The position numbers and the translations under genes are program-made. This document shows, piece by piece, positions 6,042-14,444 of a stretch of 36,317 nucleotides of DNA (the stretch's first letter is position 1; the number at the start of each line of letters is the position of its first letter). Source of the DNA: an uncultured Eubacterium sp. (GTDB taxonomy: Bacteria > Bacillota > Clostridia > Peptostreptococcales > Anaerovoracaceae); NCBI GenBank assembly GCA_937966095.1, contig CALCKF010000009.1, positions 1 to 36,317 on the forward strand, written 5' to 3'. Below the pieces are notes generated by a model. It worked only from the letters and a program-made list of their open reading frames with translations, was not told the origin of the DNA and ran no database searches.

Positions 6042-8424
6042 TTTTTGCATCCTTTACGAGAACATGCTTCAAGGCATCATCGACATTTTTTATAAGAACA
6101 AATTCCATATCGTCCCTTACTGTTTCCGGTATCTCCTGTATATCTGCTTCATTATCAGCAGGCAAGAGAACCTTTCGTATCCCTGCCCTGTGAGCTGCCA
6201 TCACTTTTTCTCTTATACCGCCTACAGGCAGCACCTTGCCCCGCAAGGTTATTTCTCCGGTCATTGCCACATCTTTTCTGGCAGGTATTCCTGTAAGAGT
6301 CGATATTATTGCTGTACACATCGTAACTCCTGCCGACGGTCCGTCCTTAGGTATAGCGCCTTCAGGAATATGGATATGAAGATCGTATTTCTTATAAAAA
6401 TCATCATCTATCTTCAGCTTTTTTGTCTGTGATCTTATATAGCTCACTCCCGCCTTGGCAGATTCCTGCATAACATCTCCCATCTGACCGGTAAGAACGA
6501 GCTTTCCTGATCCGGGAACAGCAGTTGTCTCTATGAACAGAGTATCTCCTCCCACTGTGGTCCACGCAAGTCCTGTTGTGACTCCCACTTCCTTTTCCCC
6601 TTTGATTATATCAAATCTGAATTTCTTCTTTCCCAGGAATTGCTGTACTTTCTTTCCTGTAACACTTACTCTGCCTGTTTCCCCTGATACTACGTTGCGT
6701 GCCACTTTTCTGCATATGTTTCCGATCTCACGTTCCAGATTTCTGACTCCGGATTCTCTCGTATAGTAATTGATTATAGTCCTCAGGCCCTGTTCGGTAA
6801 AGGATATATTACTTTTTGTAAGACCGTTTTCCTTTATCTGTTTCGGAACAAGATATTTCTGTGCTATATTCAGCTTATCCTCCTCGGTATATCCGCTGAC
6901 CTCTATCACTTCCATTCTGTCCAGCAGAGGTCTAGGGATAGTGCTGGTAGTATTGGCAGTAGTTATGAACATTACCTTTGAAAGATCGAAAGGCACCTCC
7001 AGATAATGGTCCGTAAAGTCCTTGTTCTGTTCAGGATCAAGAACCTCAAGAAGAGCCGATGCCGGATCACCTTTGTAATCAGCTCCGATCTTGTCTACCT
7101 CGTCAAAAAGGAATACGGGATTTTTGGTACCGCAATCCTTTATCGCACTTATTATCCTTCCAGGTATAGCACCTATATAAGTCCTTCTGTGACCTCTTAT
7201 CTCCGCTTCGTCACGTACTCCTCCAAGAGACATTCTTACAAATTCCCTGCCGATAGATCTGGCGATGCTTCTGGCAATAGAAGTCTTTCCGACTCCCGGA
7301 GGTCCTACAAGACAGAGTATAGGGCCTTTCAGGCCATCGGAAAGCTGCATTACAGCCAGATATTCAAGCACTCTTTCCTTTACTTTTTCAAGCCCGTAAT
7401 GATCCTCATTCAGTATCTTTTCAGCCTTATTAAGGTCTATGTTATCTTCACTTTCACTGTTCCAAGGCAGTGAGAGAATAGTTTCTATATAGTTTCGGCT
7501 TACCGTAGCTTCTGCAGAAGATGGCTGCATCTTTGAAAATCGCTTGATTTCCTTTTCGACCTTGTCCTTTGTTTTCTCATCAAGATTCAGAGATTCCAGC
7601 TGCTCCATAAAACCTGAAACTTCATCTTCTATATCCTCGGCGACTCCCAGTTCCTCCTGGATGGCTCTCATCTGCTCTCTCAGATAATATTCTCTCTGAT
7701 TTTTATTTATCTGAGACTTCACTTTGCTGGAAATATCCTGCTCTATATTAAGTATCTCTATTTCCTTAATAAGAATGGAATTCAGCTTTTCAAGTCTTTC
7801 TTTCGGATCGAGAGTTTCAAGAAGCTGCTGTTTGTCTTCAAGCTTTATTTCAAGATGAGAAGCTATCATATCAGCCATTCTTCCCGGTTCCTCTATCGTC
7901 ACCACTGTTGCGAATATCTCCGGGGTAAGGTTCTGATTGATATTGATATATTCATCAAAGTTTGAAAGTACTGTACGCATCAATGCTTCTGCTTCCGTGT
8001 CATCTGAAGGATATTCCTTATCTTCTATTTTTTTTATACGGCATTTAAAATAAGGGACCTCAAACAGCACTTCCTCGATCTCACCTCTGCAAACGCCTTC
8101 CACAAGCACTCTTATAGAATCCCCAGGCAATTTAAGCATCTGCTTTATCTTTCCTATCGTGCCTATATGATAAAAATCCTCAGGTGTAGGAAGATCAGTA
8201 TTATCGTCCTTCTGGGATGCAAGGAATATATGCTGATTCATTATCATAGCCTTTTCAAGAGCATTTATAGATTTTTCCCTGCCTATATCGAAATGCAATA
8301 CCATATTAGGAAATACAGACAGACCGCGAAGCGGTATCATCGGCAGATCCATGGTATCTTCTTCCATCATGTCATTTGTTTTATTTTCATCTATTTCTAT
8401 CGGTTTTTTAGTCTTGTCTTCCAT
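6031..8424 (-). CDS. lon: ATP-dependent protease La (Lon)
   Basis: LonA of 797 residues, a cytosolic AAA+ protease degrading misfolded and regulatory proteins. The N-terminal substrate-binding domain covers about 27-230, followed by a coiled coil (about 230-310). Walker A GPPGVGKT is at 374-381 and Walker B FLFDEVDK at 438-445. The serine-lysine protease domain has Ser697 (DGPSAG) and Lys740 (GGIREK), 43 residues apart as expected. I chose the ATG at 8424 because AGGAGG lies 6 bases upstream and family N-termini begin close to PMIPLRGLSVFP; the longer frame would add 21 unsupported residues. It follows clpX with weak hairpins in the gap and overlaps engB downstream. Confidence 0.98.
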   Translation of the reverse strand: MEDKTKKPIEIDENKTNDMMEEDTMDLPMIPLRGLSVFPNMVLHFDIGREKSINALEKAMIMNQHIFLASQKDDNTDLPTPEDFYHIGTIGKIKQMLKLPGDSIRVLVEGVCRGEIEEVLFEVPYFKCRIKKIEDKEYPSDDTEAEALMRTVLSNFDEYININQNLTPEIFATVVTIEEPGRMADMIASHLEIKLEDKQQLLETLDPKERLEKLNSILIKEIEILNIEQDISSKVKSQINKNQREYYLREQMRAIQEELGVAEDIEDEVSGFMEQLESLNLDEKTKDKVEKEIKRFSKMQPSSAEATVSRNYIETILSLPWNSESEDNIDLNKAEKILNEDHYGLEKVKERVLEYLAVMQLSDGLKGPILCLVGPPGVGKTSIARSIARSIGREFVRMSLGGVRDEAEIRGHRRTYIGAIPGRIISAIKDCGTKNPVFLFDEVDKIGADYKGDPASALLEVLDPEQNKDFTDHYLEVPFDLSKVMFITTANTTSTIPRPLLDRMEVIEVSGYTEEDKLNIAQKYLVPKQIKENGLTKSNISFTEQGLRTIINYYTRESGVRNLEREIGNICRKVARNVVSGETGRVSVTGKKVQQFLGKKKFRFDIIKGEKEVGVTTGLAWTTVGGDTLFIETTAVPGSGKLVLTGQMGDVMQESAKAGVSYIRSQTKKLKIDDDFYKKYDLHIHIPEGAIPKDGPSAGVTMCTAIISTLTGIPARKDVAMTGEITLRGKVLPVGGIREKVMAAHRAGIRKVLLPADNEADIQEIPETVRDDMEFVLIKNVDDALKHVLVKDAKNDN

Positions 8425-8487
8425 AAATAACCTCCTATTTTTCAAAATCACACCGGTCTTGTTTTTCCGGTATGTATTATTAAACAA

Positions 8488-8508
8488 GGCGACTTATAAA
8501 AAGCCGCC
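8488..8508 (-). terminator. Weak hairpin between clpX and lon
   Basis: On the minus strand GGCGGCTT (8501-8508) pairs with AAGTCGCC (8488-8495), including one G-T pair and a 5-base loop, followed by TTGTTTAAT. A second hairpin (ACCGG/CCGGT, about 8452-8471) follows. They may dampen readthrough into lon or protect the clpX mRNA end. Confidence 0.4.
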
Positions 8509-8518
8509 CCGGATAGTC

Positions 8519-9805
8519 TTACGCTGTTTCTGCCTTAGTTTTCTCTGCTTCGATGTGTTTAGCAGAATCTGACAGTACAAGTTCAGGATCTTTGTCTTTC
8601 TCTACGGTTTCCCTGGTGATTATACATTTATCGACATCATTTCTTGAAGGCAGCTCATACATTATATTGTTCATTATCTTCTCCATAATGCCTCTGAGTC
8701 CACGGGCACCCGTTTTTCTTTCAAGTGCTTTTTCAGCTATCGCCTCAACAGCATCTTTTCTGACCTCAAGTTCTACATTATCCATTGCAAAAAGCTTTTT
8801 GTACTGCTTTATCAGAGCATTCTTCGGCTCCGTTATTATTTCCATAAGAGCATCCTTTGAAAGCTCTTCAAGTGTCACAAGAACAGGAAGTCTGCCTACG
8901 AACTCAGGTATGAGGCCGTACTTCAGCAGGTCTTCAGGCTGGATATTTTTCAGTATTTCAGCCTGCTCTATCTTGTTGCTGTCGACATTTGAATTGAATC
9001 CTATCGTCTTTTCCCCTATTCTTCTCTGCACTACTTTATCAAGTCCATCAAATGCTCCCCCACATATGAACAAAACGTTTGTAGTGTCAAACTGCAGGAA
9101 ATCCTGATGAGGGTGTTTTCTGCCACCCTGAGGAGGTACATTTGCTACAGTACCTTCAAGTATCTTCAGGAGAGCCTGCTGAACACCTTCTCCGCTGACA
9201 TCTCTTGTAATCGAAGGATTTTCCGACTTTCTTGATATCTTATCTATTTCATCAACGTATATTATCCCACGCTGAGCTTTTTCTATGTCATAATCTGCCG
9301 CCTGAATGAGCTTGAGCAGTATGTTCTCTACATCTTCTCCTACATAACCGGCCTCTGTAAGAGCAGTTGCATCCGCGATCGCAAACGGAACATTCAATAT
9401 TTTTGCAAGCGTCTGAGCCAGCAGTGTCTTACCTGACCCTGTTGGGCCCACCATTATTATATTACTCTTCTGTATCTCGACATCATCATCCAGATTGCAG
9501 CTTATCCTTTTGTAGTGATTGTATACAGCTACAGAAAGAGCCTTTTTTGCTTCATCCTGTCCTATCACATATTCAGAAAGTATCTCGTATATCTCTTTTG
9601 GCTTCGGAAGATTAGCCGGATCATCAGAAATTATATTTCCGTCAGCCACATGATGCTGTTCCTCTGCATCCAGTATATCCTGACACAGTTCTATACATTC
9701 ATTACATATATATACACCCGCTCCGCTTATAAGCCTCTTAACCTGACTCTGAGGCTTTCCACAGAACGAACATCTGAGCTCATTGTTCTCATCATATTTG
9801 CTCAT
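8519..9805 (-). CDS. clpX: ATP-dependent Clp protease ATP-binding subunit ClpX
   Basis: Unfoldase of 428 residues that feeds substrates to ClpP. The N-terminal zinc-binding domain has Cys12, Cys15, Cys34 and Cys37. Walker A GPTGSGKT is at 120-127, the pore loop AGYVGED and the ENPSITRDVSGEG segment are intact, and the IGF tripeptide for ClpP docking is present in the EKTIGFNSN loop. The C-terminal AAA small domain is complete. GGGGGT lies 8 bases before the ATG. It lies 25 bases downstream of clpP in the order tig-clpP-clpX-lon. Confidence 0.98.
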   Translation of the reverse strand: MSKYDENNELRCSFCGKPQSQVKRLISGAGVYICNECIELCQDILDAEEQHHVADGNIISDDPANLPKPKEIYEILSEYVIGQDEAKKALSVAVYNHYKRISCNLDDDVEIQKSNIIMVGPTGSGKTLLAQTLAKILNVPFAIADATALTEAGYVGEDVENILLKLIQAADYDIEKAQRGIIYVDEIDKISRKSENPSITRDVSGEGVQQALLKILEGTVANVPPQGGRKHPHQDFLQFDTTNVLFICGGAFDGLDKVVQRRIGEKTIGFNSNVDSNKIEQAEILKNIQPEDLLKYGLIPEFVGRLPVLVTLEELSKDALMEIITEPKNALIKQYKKLFAMDNVELEVRKDAVEAIAEKALERKTGARGLRGIMEKIMNNIMYELPSRNDVDKCIITRETVEKDKDPELVLSDSAKHIEAEKTKAETA

Positions 9806-9830
9806 AAATATCTACCCCCGTCTTTACAGT

Positions 9831-10412
9831 CTATCTTTTATTTATCACCTTGTCTATAATGCCGTATTTCATGGCTTCTTCCGCTGACATGAAATTATCC
9901 CTGTCTGTATCTGCGGCGATGATTTCCAGAGGCCTGCCGGTATTCTCACTCAGTATCCTATTGAGTTTTTCCCTTGTTTTAAGGATCCATTCTGCATGTA
10001 TTTTTATGTCCTCGGCCTGACCTTGTACTCCTCCCAACGGCTGGTGTATCATTATTTCAGCATTTGGAAGAGCAAATCTCTTTCCCTTTTGACCTGCAGA
10101 AAGCAGGAAAGCTCCCATGCTTGCAGCCATTCCGACACATATTGTCGAAATCTGCGGCTTTATATACTGCATAGTGTCATATATAGCCATACCGGCGGTT
10201 ACAGAACCGCCGGGGCTGTTTATATATATATTTATATCCTTATCCGGATCTTCAGCTTCAAGAAACAGCAGCTGGGCAACAACAAGACTGGCTATATGCT
10301 CATCTATCGCCTCTCCTAAAAATATTATCCTGTCTTTTAAAAGTCTTGAATATATATCATATGACCTTTCTCCTCTGCTGGTCTGCTCAATAACATATGG
10401 TACCAATGCCAT
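9831..10412 (-). CDS. clpP: ATP-dependent Clp protease proteolytic subunit ClpP
   Basis: Serine protease of 193 residues that forms the barrel paired with ClpX. The catalytic triad is Ser98 (GMAASMGAF), His123 (MIHQPLGG) and Asp172 (TDRDNFM). It has the expected length and is preceded by AAGGAGG, 8 bases from the ATG. It sits between tig and clpX in the usual order. I see no CtsR- or CIRCE-type repeat upstream; expression appears to come from the tig promoter. Confidence 0.98.
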   Translation of the reverse strand: MALVPYVIEQTSRGERSYDIYSRLLKDRIIFLGEAIDEHIASLVVAQLLFLEAEDPDKDINIYINSPGGSVTAGMAIYDTMQYIKPQISTICVGMAASMGAFLLSAGQKGKRFALPNAEIMIHQPLGGVQGQAEDIKIHAEWILKTREKLNRILSENTGRPLEIIAADTDRDNFMSAEEAMKYGIIDKVINKR

Positions 10413-10434
10413 AATCCGGACCTCCTTTTCAAGT

Positions 10435-11718
10435 CTATTTTTTTACAGCGTTATCGTACATGAAATCGATAGCCTTTCTTATCTTGATATCACCTGCGAT
10501 CATGCTTATATTCTGTGTGCCGATCATTTCTCTTATCTGATCTGCTTCAAGACCATACTGCTTTGCCATTTTTTCTATTTCTGCAGTAATGTCATCGTCT
10601 GTAGCCTCGAATTTTTCCTGTTCAGCCACAGCACTGACGATCATTCTGGTCTTTACTTTCTTGAAGGCCTCGTCTTTCAGCTCTTCTCTGAATTCCTTAG
10701 GTTCTCTTCCAAGATACTTGAAATATGATTCGAGCTCAAGCCCCTGGCTTCTCAGCTGCTGATCAAACTCCGTCATCATGTTATCTATTTCACTTTCCAC
10801 CATAACATCCGGCACATCTATATCATTAGCTTCAAATACCTTTTCTATAACACTGTTCTTCATTACAGTCTCAGCTCTGGCCGCTTTTGATTTTTCAAGA
10901 TTTTTCCTTACATCTTCTTTAAGTTCATCCATCGTATCGAATTCACTTACATCCTTTACGAAATCATCGTTGATCTCAGGCAGCTCTTCTTCTTTTATCT
11001 CATGCACTTTACACTTGAAAACAGCTTCTTTCCCGGCAAGATCCTCAGCATGATATGTCTCCGGGAATGTAACTTTGACATCTTTACTTTCTCCGGTACT
11101 TACTCCGATCAGCTGTTCTTCAAATCCCGGTATGAAAGTGCCTGATCCCAGTTTGAGCGGCTGTCTTTCAGCTGTTCCTCCCTCAAACTGTTCGTCTCCT
11201 ATCCAGCCTTCATAATCTATAAGAACTGTATCTCCGTCCTGTGCCGGTCTTTCAACAGCGACCATCCTTGCATTTTTTCTTGCCATAGACTTTATTTCAT
11301 TGTCTACGTCTTCATCTGTGACCTCTGAAGATACTGTTTCTATCTCGACACCTTTATAATCTTTTACTTCTATTTCAGGATAGCATGCAACTGTTATAGT
11401 AACAGTGAATCCTTCACCCTTCTTTATCTGACTGAACTCAGCTCTCGGACTGTCGATAACATCCAGCTGAAGCTGGCTGAGAGCTACAGGATAATTGGCA
11501 GAAAACAGGTCATTGATTGCATCTTCATAGAATATACCTTCGCCGTATTTCTTCTCTATGATGCTTCTCGGAGCTTTTCCTTTTCTGAAACCGTCTATAG
11601 TGAATTTATCCTTCTGAGCTTTATAAACATTTATTACCGCATTTTCAAATTCTTCTGCAGTAAATTCCATAGTGAATTTTGCTTCGTTGTTTTCTTTTGA
11701 AATTAATGTTGATTTCAT
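10435..11718 (-). CDS. tig: Trigger factor
   Basis: Ribosome-bound chaperone and peptidyl-prolyl isomerase of 427 residues, helping nascent chains fold. The N-terminal ribosome-binding domain holds the signature GFRKGKAPRSIIEKKYG (about 44-60). The FKBP-type domain (about 160-245) follows, with DGDTVLIDYEGW and FIPGFEEQLIGV, then the helical C-terminal arms. GAGGAGG is 10 bases upstream of the ATG. It is the first gene of the tig-clpP-clpX-lon-engB-ykvA-hpt-pduL run. Confidence 0.98.
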   Translation of the reverse strand: MKSTLISKENNEAKFTMEFTAEEFENAVINVYKAQKDKFTIDGFRKGKAPRSIIEKKYGEGIFYEDAINDLFSANYPVALSQLQLDVIDSPRAEFSQIKKGEGFTVTITVACYPEIEVKDYKGVEIETVSSEVTDEDVDNEIKSMARKNARMVAVERPAQDGDTVLIDYEGWIGDEQFEGGTAERQPLKLGSGTFIPGFEEQLIGVSTGESKDVKVTFPETYHAEDLAGKEAVFKCKVHEIKEEELPEINDDFVKDVSEFDTMDELKEDVRKNLEKSKAARAETVMKNSVIEKVFEANDIDVPDVMVESEIDNMMTEFDQQLRSQGLELESYFKYLGREPKEFREELKDEAFKKVKTRMIVSAVAEQEKFEATDDDITAEIEKMAKQYGLEADQIREMIGTQNISMIAGDIKIRKAIDFMYDNAVKK

Positions 11719-11759
11719 GAATATATATCCTCCTCGATCATAAACACATAGTGCATATT

Positions 11760-11788
11760 ATTATACCTCTTTTGCTTTTAAAAGTAAA
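11760..11788 (-). promoter_or_regulatory. Promoter of tig-clpP-clpX operon
   Basis: On the minus strand a -35 TTTACT (11783-11788) and a perfect -10 TATAAT (11760-11765) are separated by 17 bases. The -10 lies about 42 bases upstream of the tig start. Confidence 0.7.
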
Positions 11789-11836
11789 GGCTATTGACAA
11801 GACTTCCGTTACTTTGACATTTTAAAATACAAAGCA

Positions 11837-12706
11837 TCAGCTTTTTTTCACAGGAATAAGTATTTTTGTAACATGTTCACATTCTTTATTTACATCTATG
11901 GGGGATATAATGAATTCTTCTGAAACAGGTCCGCTCACGGCATAATTGTTCTGATTTATCCACTGTAACGCTTTCACATAAGTTTTTATGATATCCCTGT
12001 ACGCACCGACGTTGAATATCGTAACAGCCTCAAAGCCTCCAAATTTCCTTACATTCTCACAATCACACTCTTCTACCTGTATACCGAACTCGACATCACA
12101 TGTCTTTGAAAGGAATTGATCAAAAAGATCAGTATAATAGGTCACAAGTATAGGTCCGCATGGCTTGAGTCCGTGTTTTATGACTTCATCGTTGATCTCC
12201 ACCCATCTTTCGATGGAAACTTCTTCATTATGGTATGTCTGCATAGTTTTTCTTGAATAATATATATTTATCTCAGGAACATGTTCTATCCTGATATTAT
12301 CCTCTGTCAATCCCGTATTTTTCTGATTTTTCTTTCTGTCATTTATTATCTCCTCACCAAGACTTAAACGCTCCAGCATAACGCTGCCGCTTTTATATGA
12401 TTTTTCAAGCCTTTCTATTTCATTGCTTATACATTTCAGTCTCTCTTCTATGCTGCTTTTCATAGACTCCAGATCATTGGCTGAAATTATATCTTTTATT
12501 TCCTTCAAGCCCATTCCCAGACAACGAAGCTTGCGTATTATTATGATATTGAGCATCTGTTCCTTGCTGTAATATCTGTACTTGCTCCCAGCTTTTCTTA
12601 TTTCCGGTACTATAAGCTTTATTTCATCATAATAACGCAATGTCCTTATGGATATATTACAAATAGATGCCACTTCCCCTATGGAATAGTATTCTTCTCG
12701 GTTCAT
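11837..12706 (-). CDS. MerR family transcriptional regulator with GyrI-like effector domain
   Basis: Regulator of 289 residues in BmrR architecture. The winged HTH of MerR type covers about residues 6-75 (YSIGEVASICNISIRTLRYY), followed by a long dimerisation helix (about 76-125). The C-terminal GyrI/effector-binding domain covers about 137-287 and binds small, often hydrophobic or cationic compounds. The domain layout suggests a multidrug- or metabolite-responsive activator. It is divergent from a nitroreductase, which is its most likely target. A weak AGG-containing site precedes the ATG, and TGATACAAT upstream (near 12755) could be an extended -10. The ligand cannot be inferred. Confidence 0.88.
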   Translation of the reverse strand: MNREEYYSIGEVASICNISIRTLRYYDEIKLIVPEIRKAGSKYRYYSKEQMLNIIIIRKLRCLGMGLKEIKDIISANDLESMKSSIEERLKCISNEIERLEKSYKSGSVMLERLSLGEEIINDRKKNQKNTGLTEDNIRIEHVPEINIYYSRKTMQTYHNEEVSIERWVEINDEVIKHGLKPCGPILVTYYTDLFDQFLSKTCDVEFGIQVEECDCENVRKFGGFEAVTIFNVGAYRDIIKTYVKALQWINQNNYAVSGPVSEEFIISPIDVNKECEHVTKILIPVKKS

Positions 12707-12894
12707 TTATTCCTCCAGCGTATATTAATCCGACTATAATATGTTTACTATTGTATCACCTTTGTAATTAATTTAAAATAACAAATTTTCAGTTTATTTC
12801 TATGTTTTTTGTATTGAAAAATTGTACTTTTGATGTCAATATGTGTATATGAGCATAAAACGTTAATGATTTTTTATAGAAGGAGGCTTTGAAC

Positions 12895-13479
12895 ATGAAC
12901 GTCAAAGATGCCATATCAGGAAGAAGAAGTGTAAGAAAATATAAGGACACTCCTGTTGAAGACGATGTTCTTGATAAAATACTGCAGGATGCCTGCTGGG
13001 CTCCGTCAGCTGTAAATCTGCAGCCCTGGTATTACGTAGTCGTCAGAAGCGAAAGCGGCAAAAAAAAAGTTCTTGATAAGATGACGCTTGTTGCCGAAAA
13101 AAATGCACCGGGTCTATGGGAAAGATTTCCAAATCATCCCGACGTAGTGAAAGATACGCTCCATTTCATAGAGTATCTCGGAAATGCTCCTGTAATAATA
13201 CTTGCCTTTTTAAATAAAAAAGAACTTCCGACACTTCATGACAGTGCGATACAGAGCGTTGCCGCAGCCAATCAGAATCTTCTGCTCAGTGCATATGACA
13301 GCGGTATATGCAGCTGCTGGATGACTGCCCCTGTAGAAGCGCTGATGGACGATGAATTCCGAGATGAATTCGCACCTGACAGAGGAAAACTCGTTTCTAT
13401 AATAACACTGGGATATCCGCAGGACGATGCGATCCCCGCGCCTCCAAAACGCAAGGCGGATCGCTACGTATTTATTTAA
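12895..13479 (+). CDS. Nitroreductase family protein
   Basis: FMN-dependent oxidoreductase of 194 residues, probably NAD(P)H-dependent. It has the family N-terminus with SGRRSVRKYKD (FMN phosphate contacts), then CWAPSAVNLQPWYYVVV, and a C-terminal ITLGYP segment. The substrate is unknown; the family reduces nitroaromatics, quinones or flavins. I chose the ATG at 12895 with AGGAGG 8 bases upstream over an in-frame TTG at 12889. It is transcribed away from the MerR-type regulator across a 188-base gap and ends at a strong terminator, so it is probably a single-gene target of that regulator. Confidence 0.9.
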   Translation: MNVKDAISGRRSVRKYKDTPVEDDVLDKILQDACWAPSAVNLQPWYYVVVRSESGKKKVLDKMTLVAEKNAPGLWERFPNHPDVVKDTLHFIEYLGNAPVIILAFLNKKELPTLHDSAIQSVAAANQNLLLSAYDSGICSCWMTAPVEALMDDEFRDEFAPDRGKLVSIITLGYPQDDAIPAPPKRKADRYVFI

Positions 13480-13503
13480 AATAATATGATGACCGTCAAT
13501 TTT

Positions 13504-13538
13504 AAAAGCGGAAATCCTGCTGACGAATTTCCGCTTTT
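13504..13538. terminator. Bidirectional terminator between nitroreductase and ammonia-lyase-like gene
   Basis: A 12-bp perfect stem (AAAAGCGGAAAT at 13504-13515, ATTTCCGCTTTT at 13527-13538) with an 11-base loop is followed by ATTTTTT on the plus strand. The self-complementary T-rich arms also serve the minus-strand gene ending at 13563. Confidence 0.85.
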
Positions 13539-13562
13539 ATTTTTTCACGATATAAATCTATA

Positions 13563-14411
13563 TTACTTATATGTTTCAAATACAAACTGTACTACAGTAC
13601 AGAGAGGAGGGTCCGGAAGAACATCTATAGAGCTTGGAAATTCCGGATTCTCAGGAAGATCTATGTACTTGAAGTTTCTTACTTCTATAATCACCTTGCT
13701 TCCAATCACCTTGTTTATCCTTGCATGATATTCAAGATAGTCTCCTGCATAGCAAGGTTCATAAAGTCTTACTTTTTCTACCTTGGTAACATGTCCTGTA
13801 TTTCCGAATTCTCTCGCCATAAGTCTCTTTGCTGTATCTTCCATAAGTGTTATGTTTCTTGCACCGTTTACAACACCTCCAAGATAGAAAACATCTCTGT
13901 CAGACATCCTGTATCTGAAAGTTATGTCTTCAGGATGGTCAGCATCAAAACCGACTCCAGGGAAATCCTCGTTATCAGCCCATGGTTCTTCTATAGTTCC
14001 ATCAGGCTGTTCACCCCTCTGAAGATGCTTCTTAACAACAAGTCTCACATTTCCTTCAGTGCACAGCACAGGTTCGTCGAACCATACCATATCACCTGTC
14101 TTGCAGTCTGTCTTTCCTGCCCTTGATGCAGGGGTTGCCAGTTTGAAAACTTCTATATGACAATCTCTGGAAGTATTTCCTATCTTTGTAAGAGTTGCCT
14201 TGTATTCCATCATATCACCGACATACACGTCCTCATAACATTCAACACCGGTGTATCCAAGACAAAGCGATTCATCTCCGTCAACAAGGATCATTTCCTC
14301 TGTTTCAACGTCTCCGATAAAATCGAACTGTCTTCCTACAGGCACGATCCCGTCAGGACTGTTGGCATCTGCCGTTGTCATATTGTAGCTCAAATAAGAT
14401 ACCTTTCTCAT
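13563..14411 (-). CDS. Tandem double-hotdog protein, beta-aminoacyl-CoA ammonia-lyase-like
   Basis: The 282 residues hold two hotdog units, each resembling 3-aminobutyryl-CoA or beta-alanyl-CoA ammonia lyases, which remove ammonia from a beta-aminoacyl-CoA to give an enoyl-CoA. Those enzymes are normally single-domain proteins of about 130-145 residues. Unit 1 (about 1-135) keeps the FIGDVETEEMILVDGDESL block and the VYVGDMMEY and KIGNTSR strands, but lacks the DAHYxGGxLVxGAR-type motif (it reads DANSPDGIVPVGR). Unit 2 (about 165-282) keeps RMSDRDVFYLGGVVNGAR and CYAGDYLEY but has EDTAKRLMAREFG in place of the acidic block. One functional site per fused pair is therefore likely. It has an AAGGAGG site and lies 33 bases after the CoA-transferase. 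The substrate is unproven. Confidence 0.7.
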   Translation of the reverse strand: MRKVSYLSYNMTTADANSPDGIVPVGRQFDFIGDVETEEMILVDGDESLCLGYTGVECYEDVYVGDMMEYKATLTKIGNTSRDCHIEVFKLATPASRAGKTDCKTGDMVWFDEPVLCTEGNVRLVVKKHLQRGEQPDGTIEEPWADNEDFPGVGFDADHPEDITFRYRMSDRDVFYLGGVVNGARNITLMEDTAKRLMAREFGNTGHVTKVEKVRLYEPCYAGDYLEYHARINKVIGSKVIIEVRNFKYIDLPENPEFPSSIDVLPDPPLCTVVQFVFETYK

Positions 14412-14444
14412 TGCTATACGCCTCCTTAAAATGTAGCAATAATT

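Noticed and set aside
8553..9107. 184-codon plus-strand open frame inside clpX
   Set aside because: The serine-rich antisense frame of a conserved gene; no homology recognised and no initiation signals.
10117..10728. 203-codon plus-strand open frame spanning clpP and tig
   Set aside because: It runs across the clpP-tig boundary antisense to both conserved genes.
12707..12894. A defined MerR operator in the regulator-nitroreductase gap
   Set aside because: TTGTAC-18-TATATG is a possible promoter, but I found no convincing dyad in its spacer.
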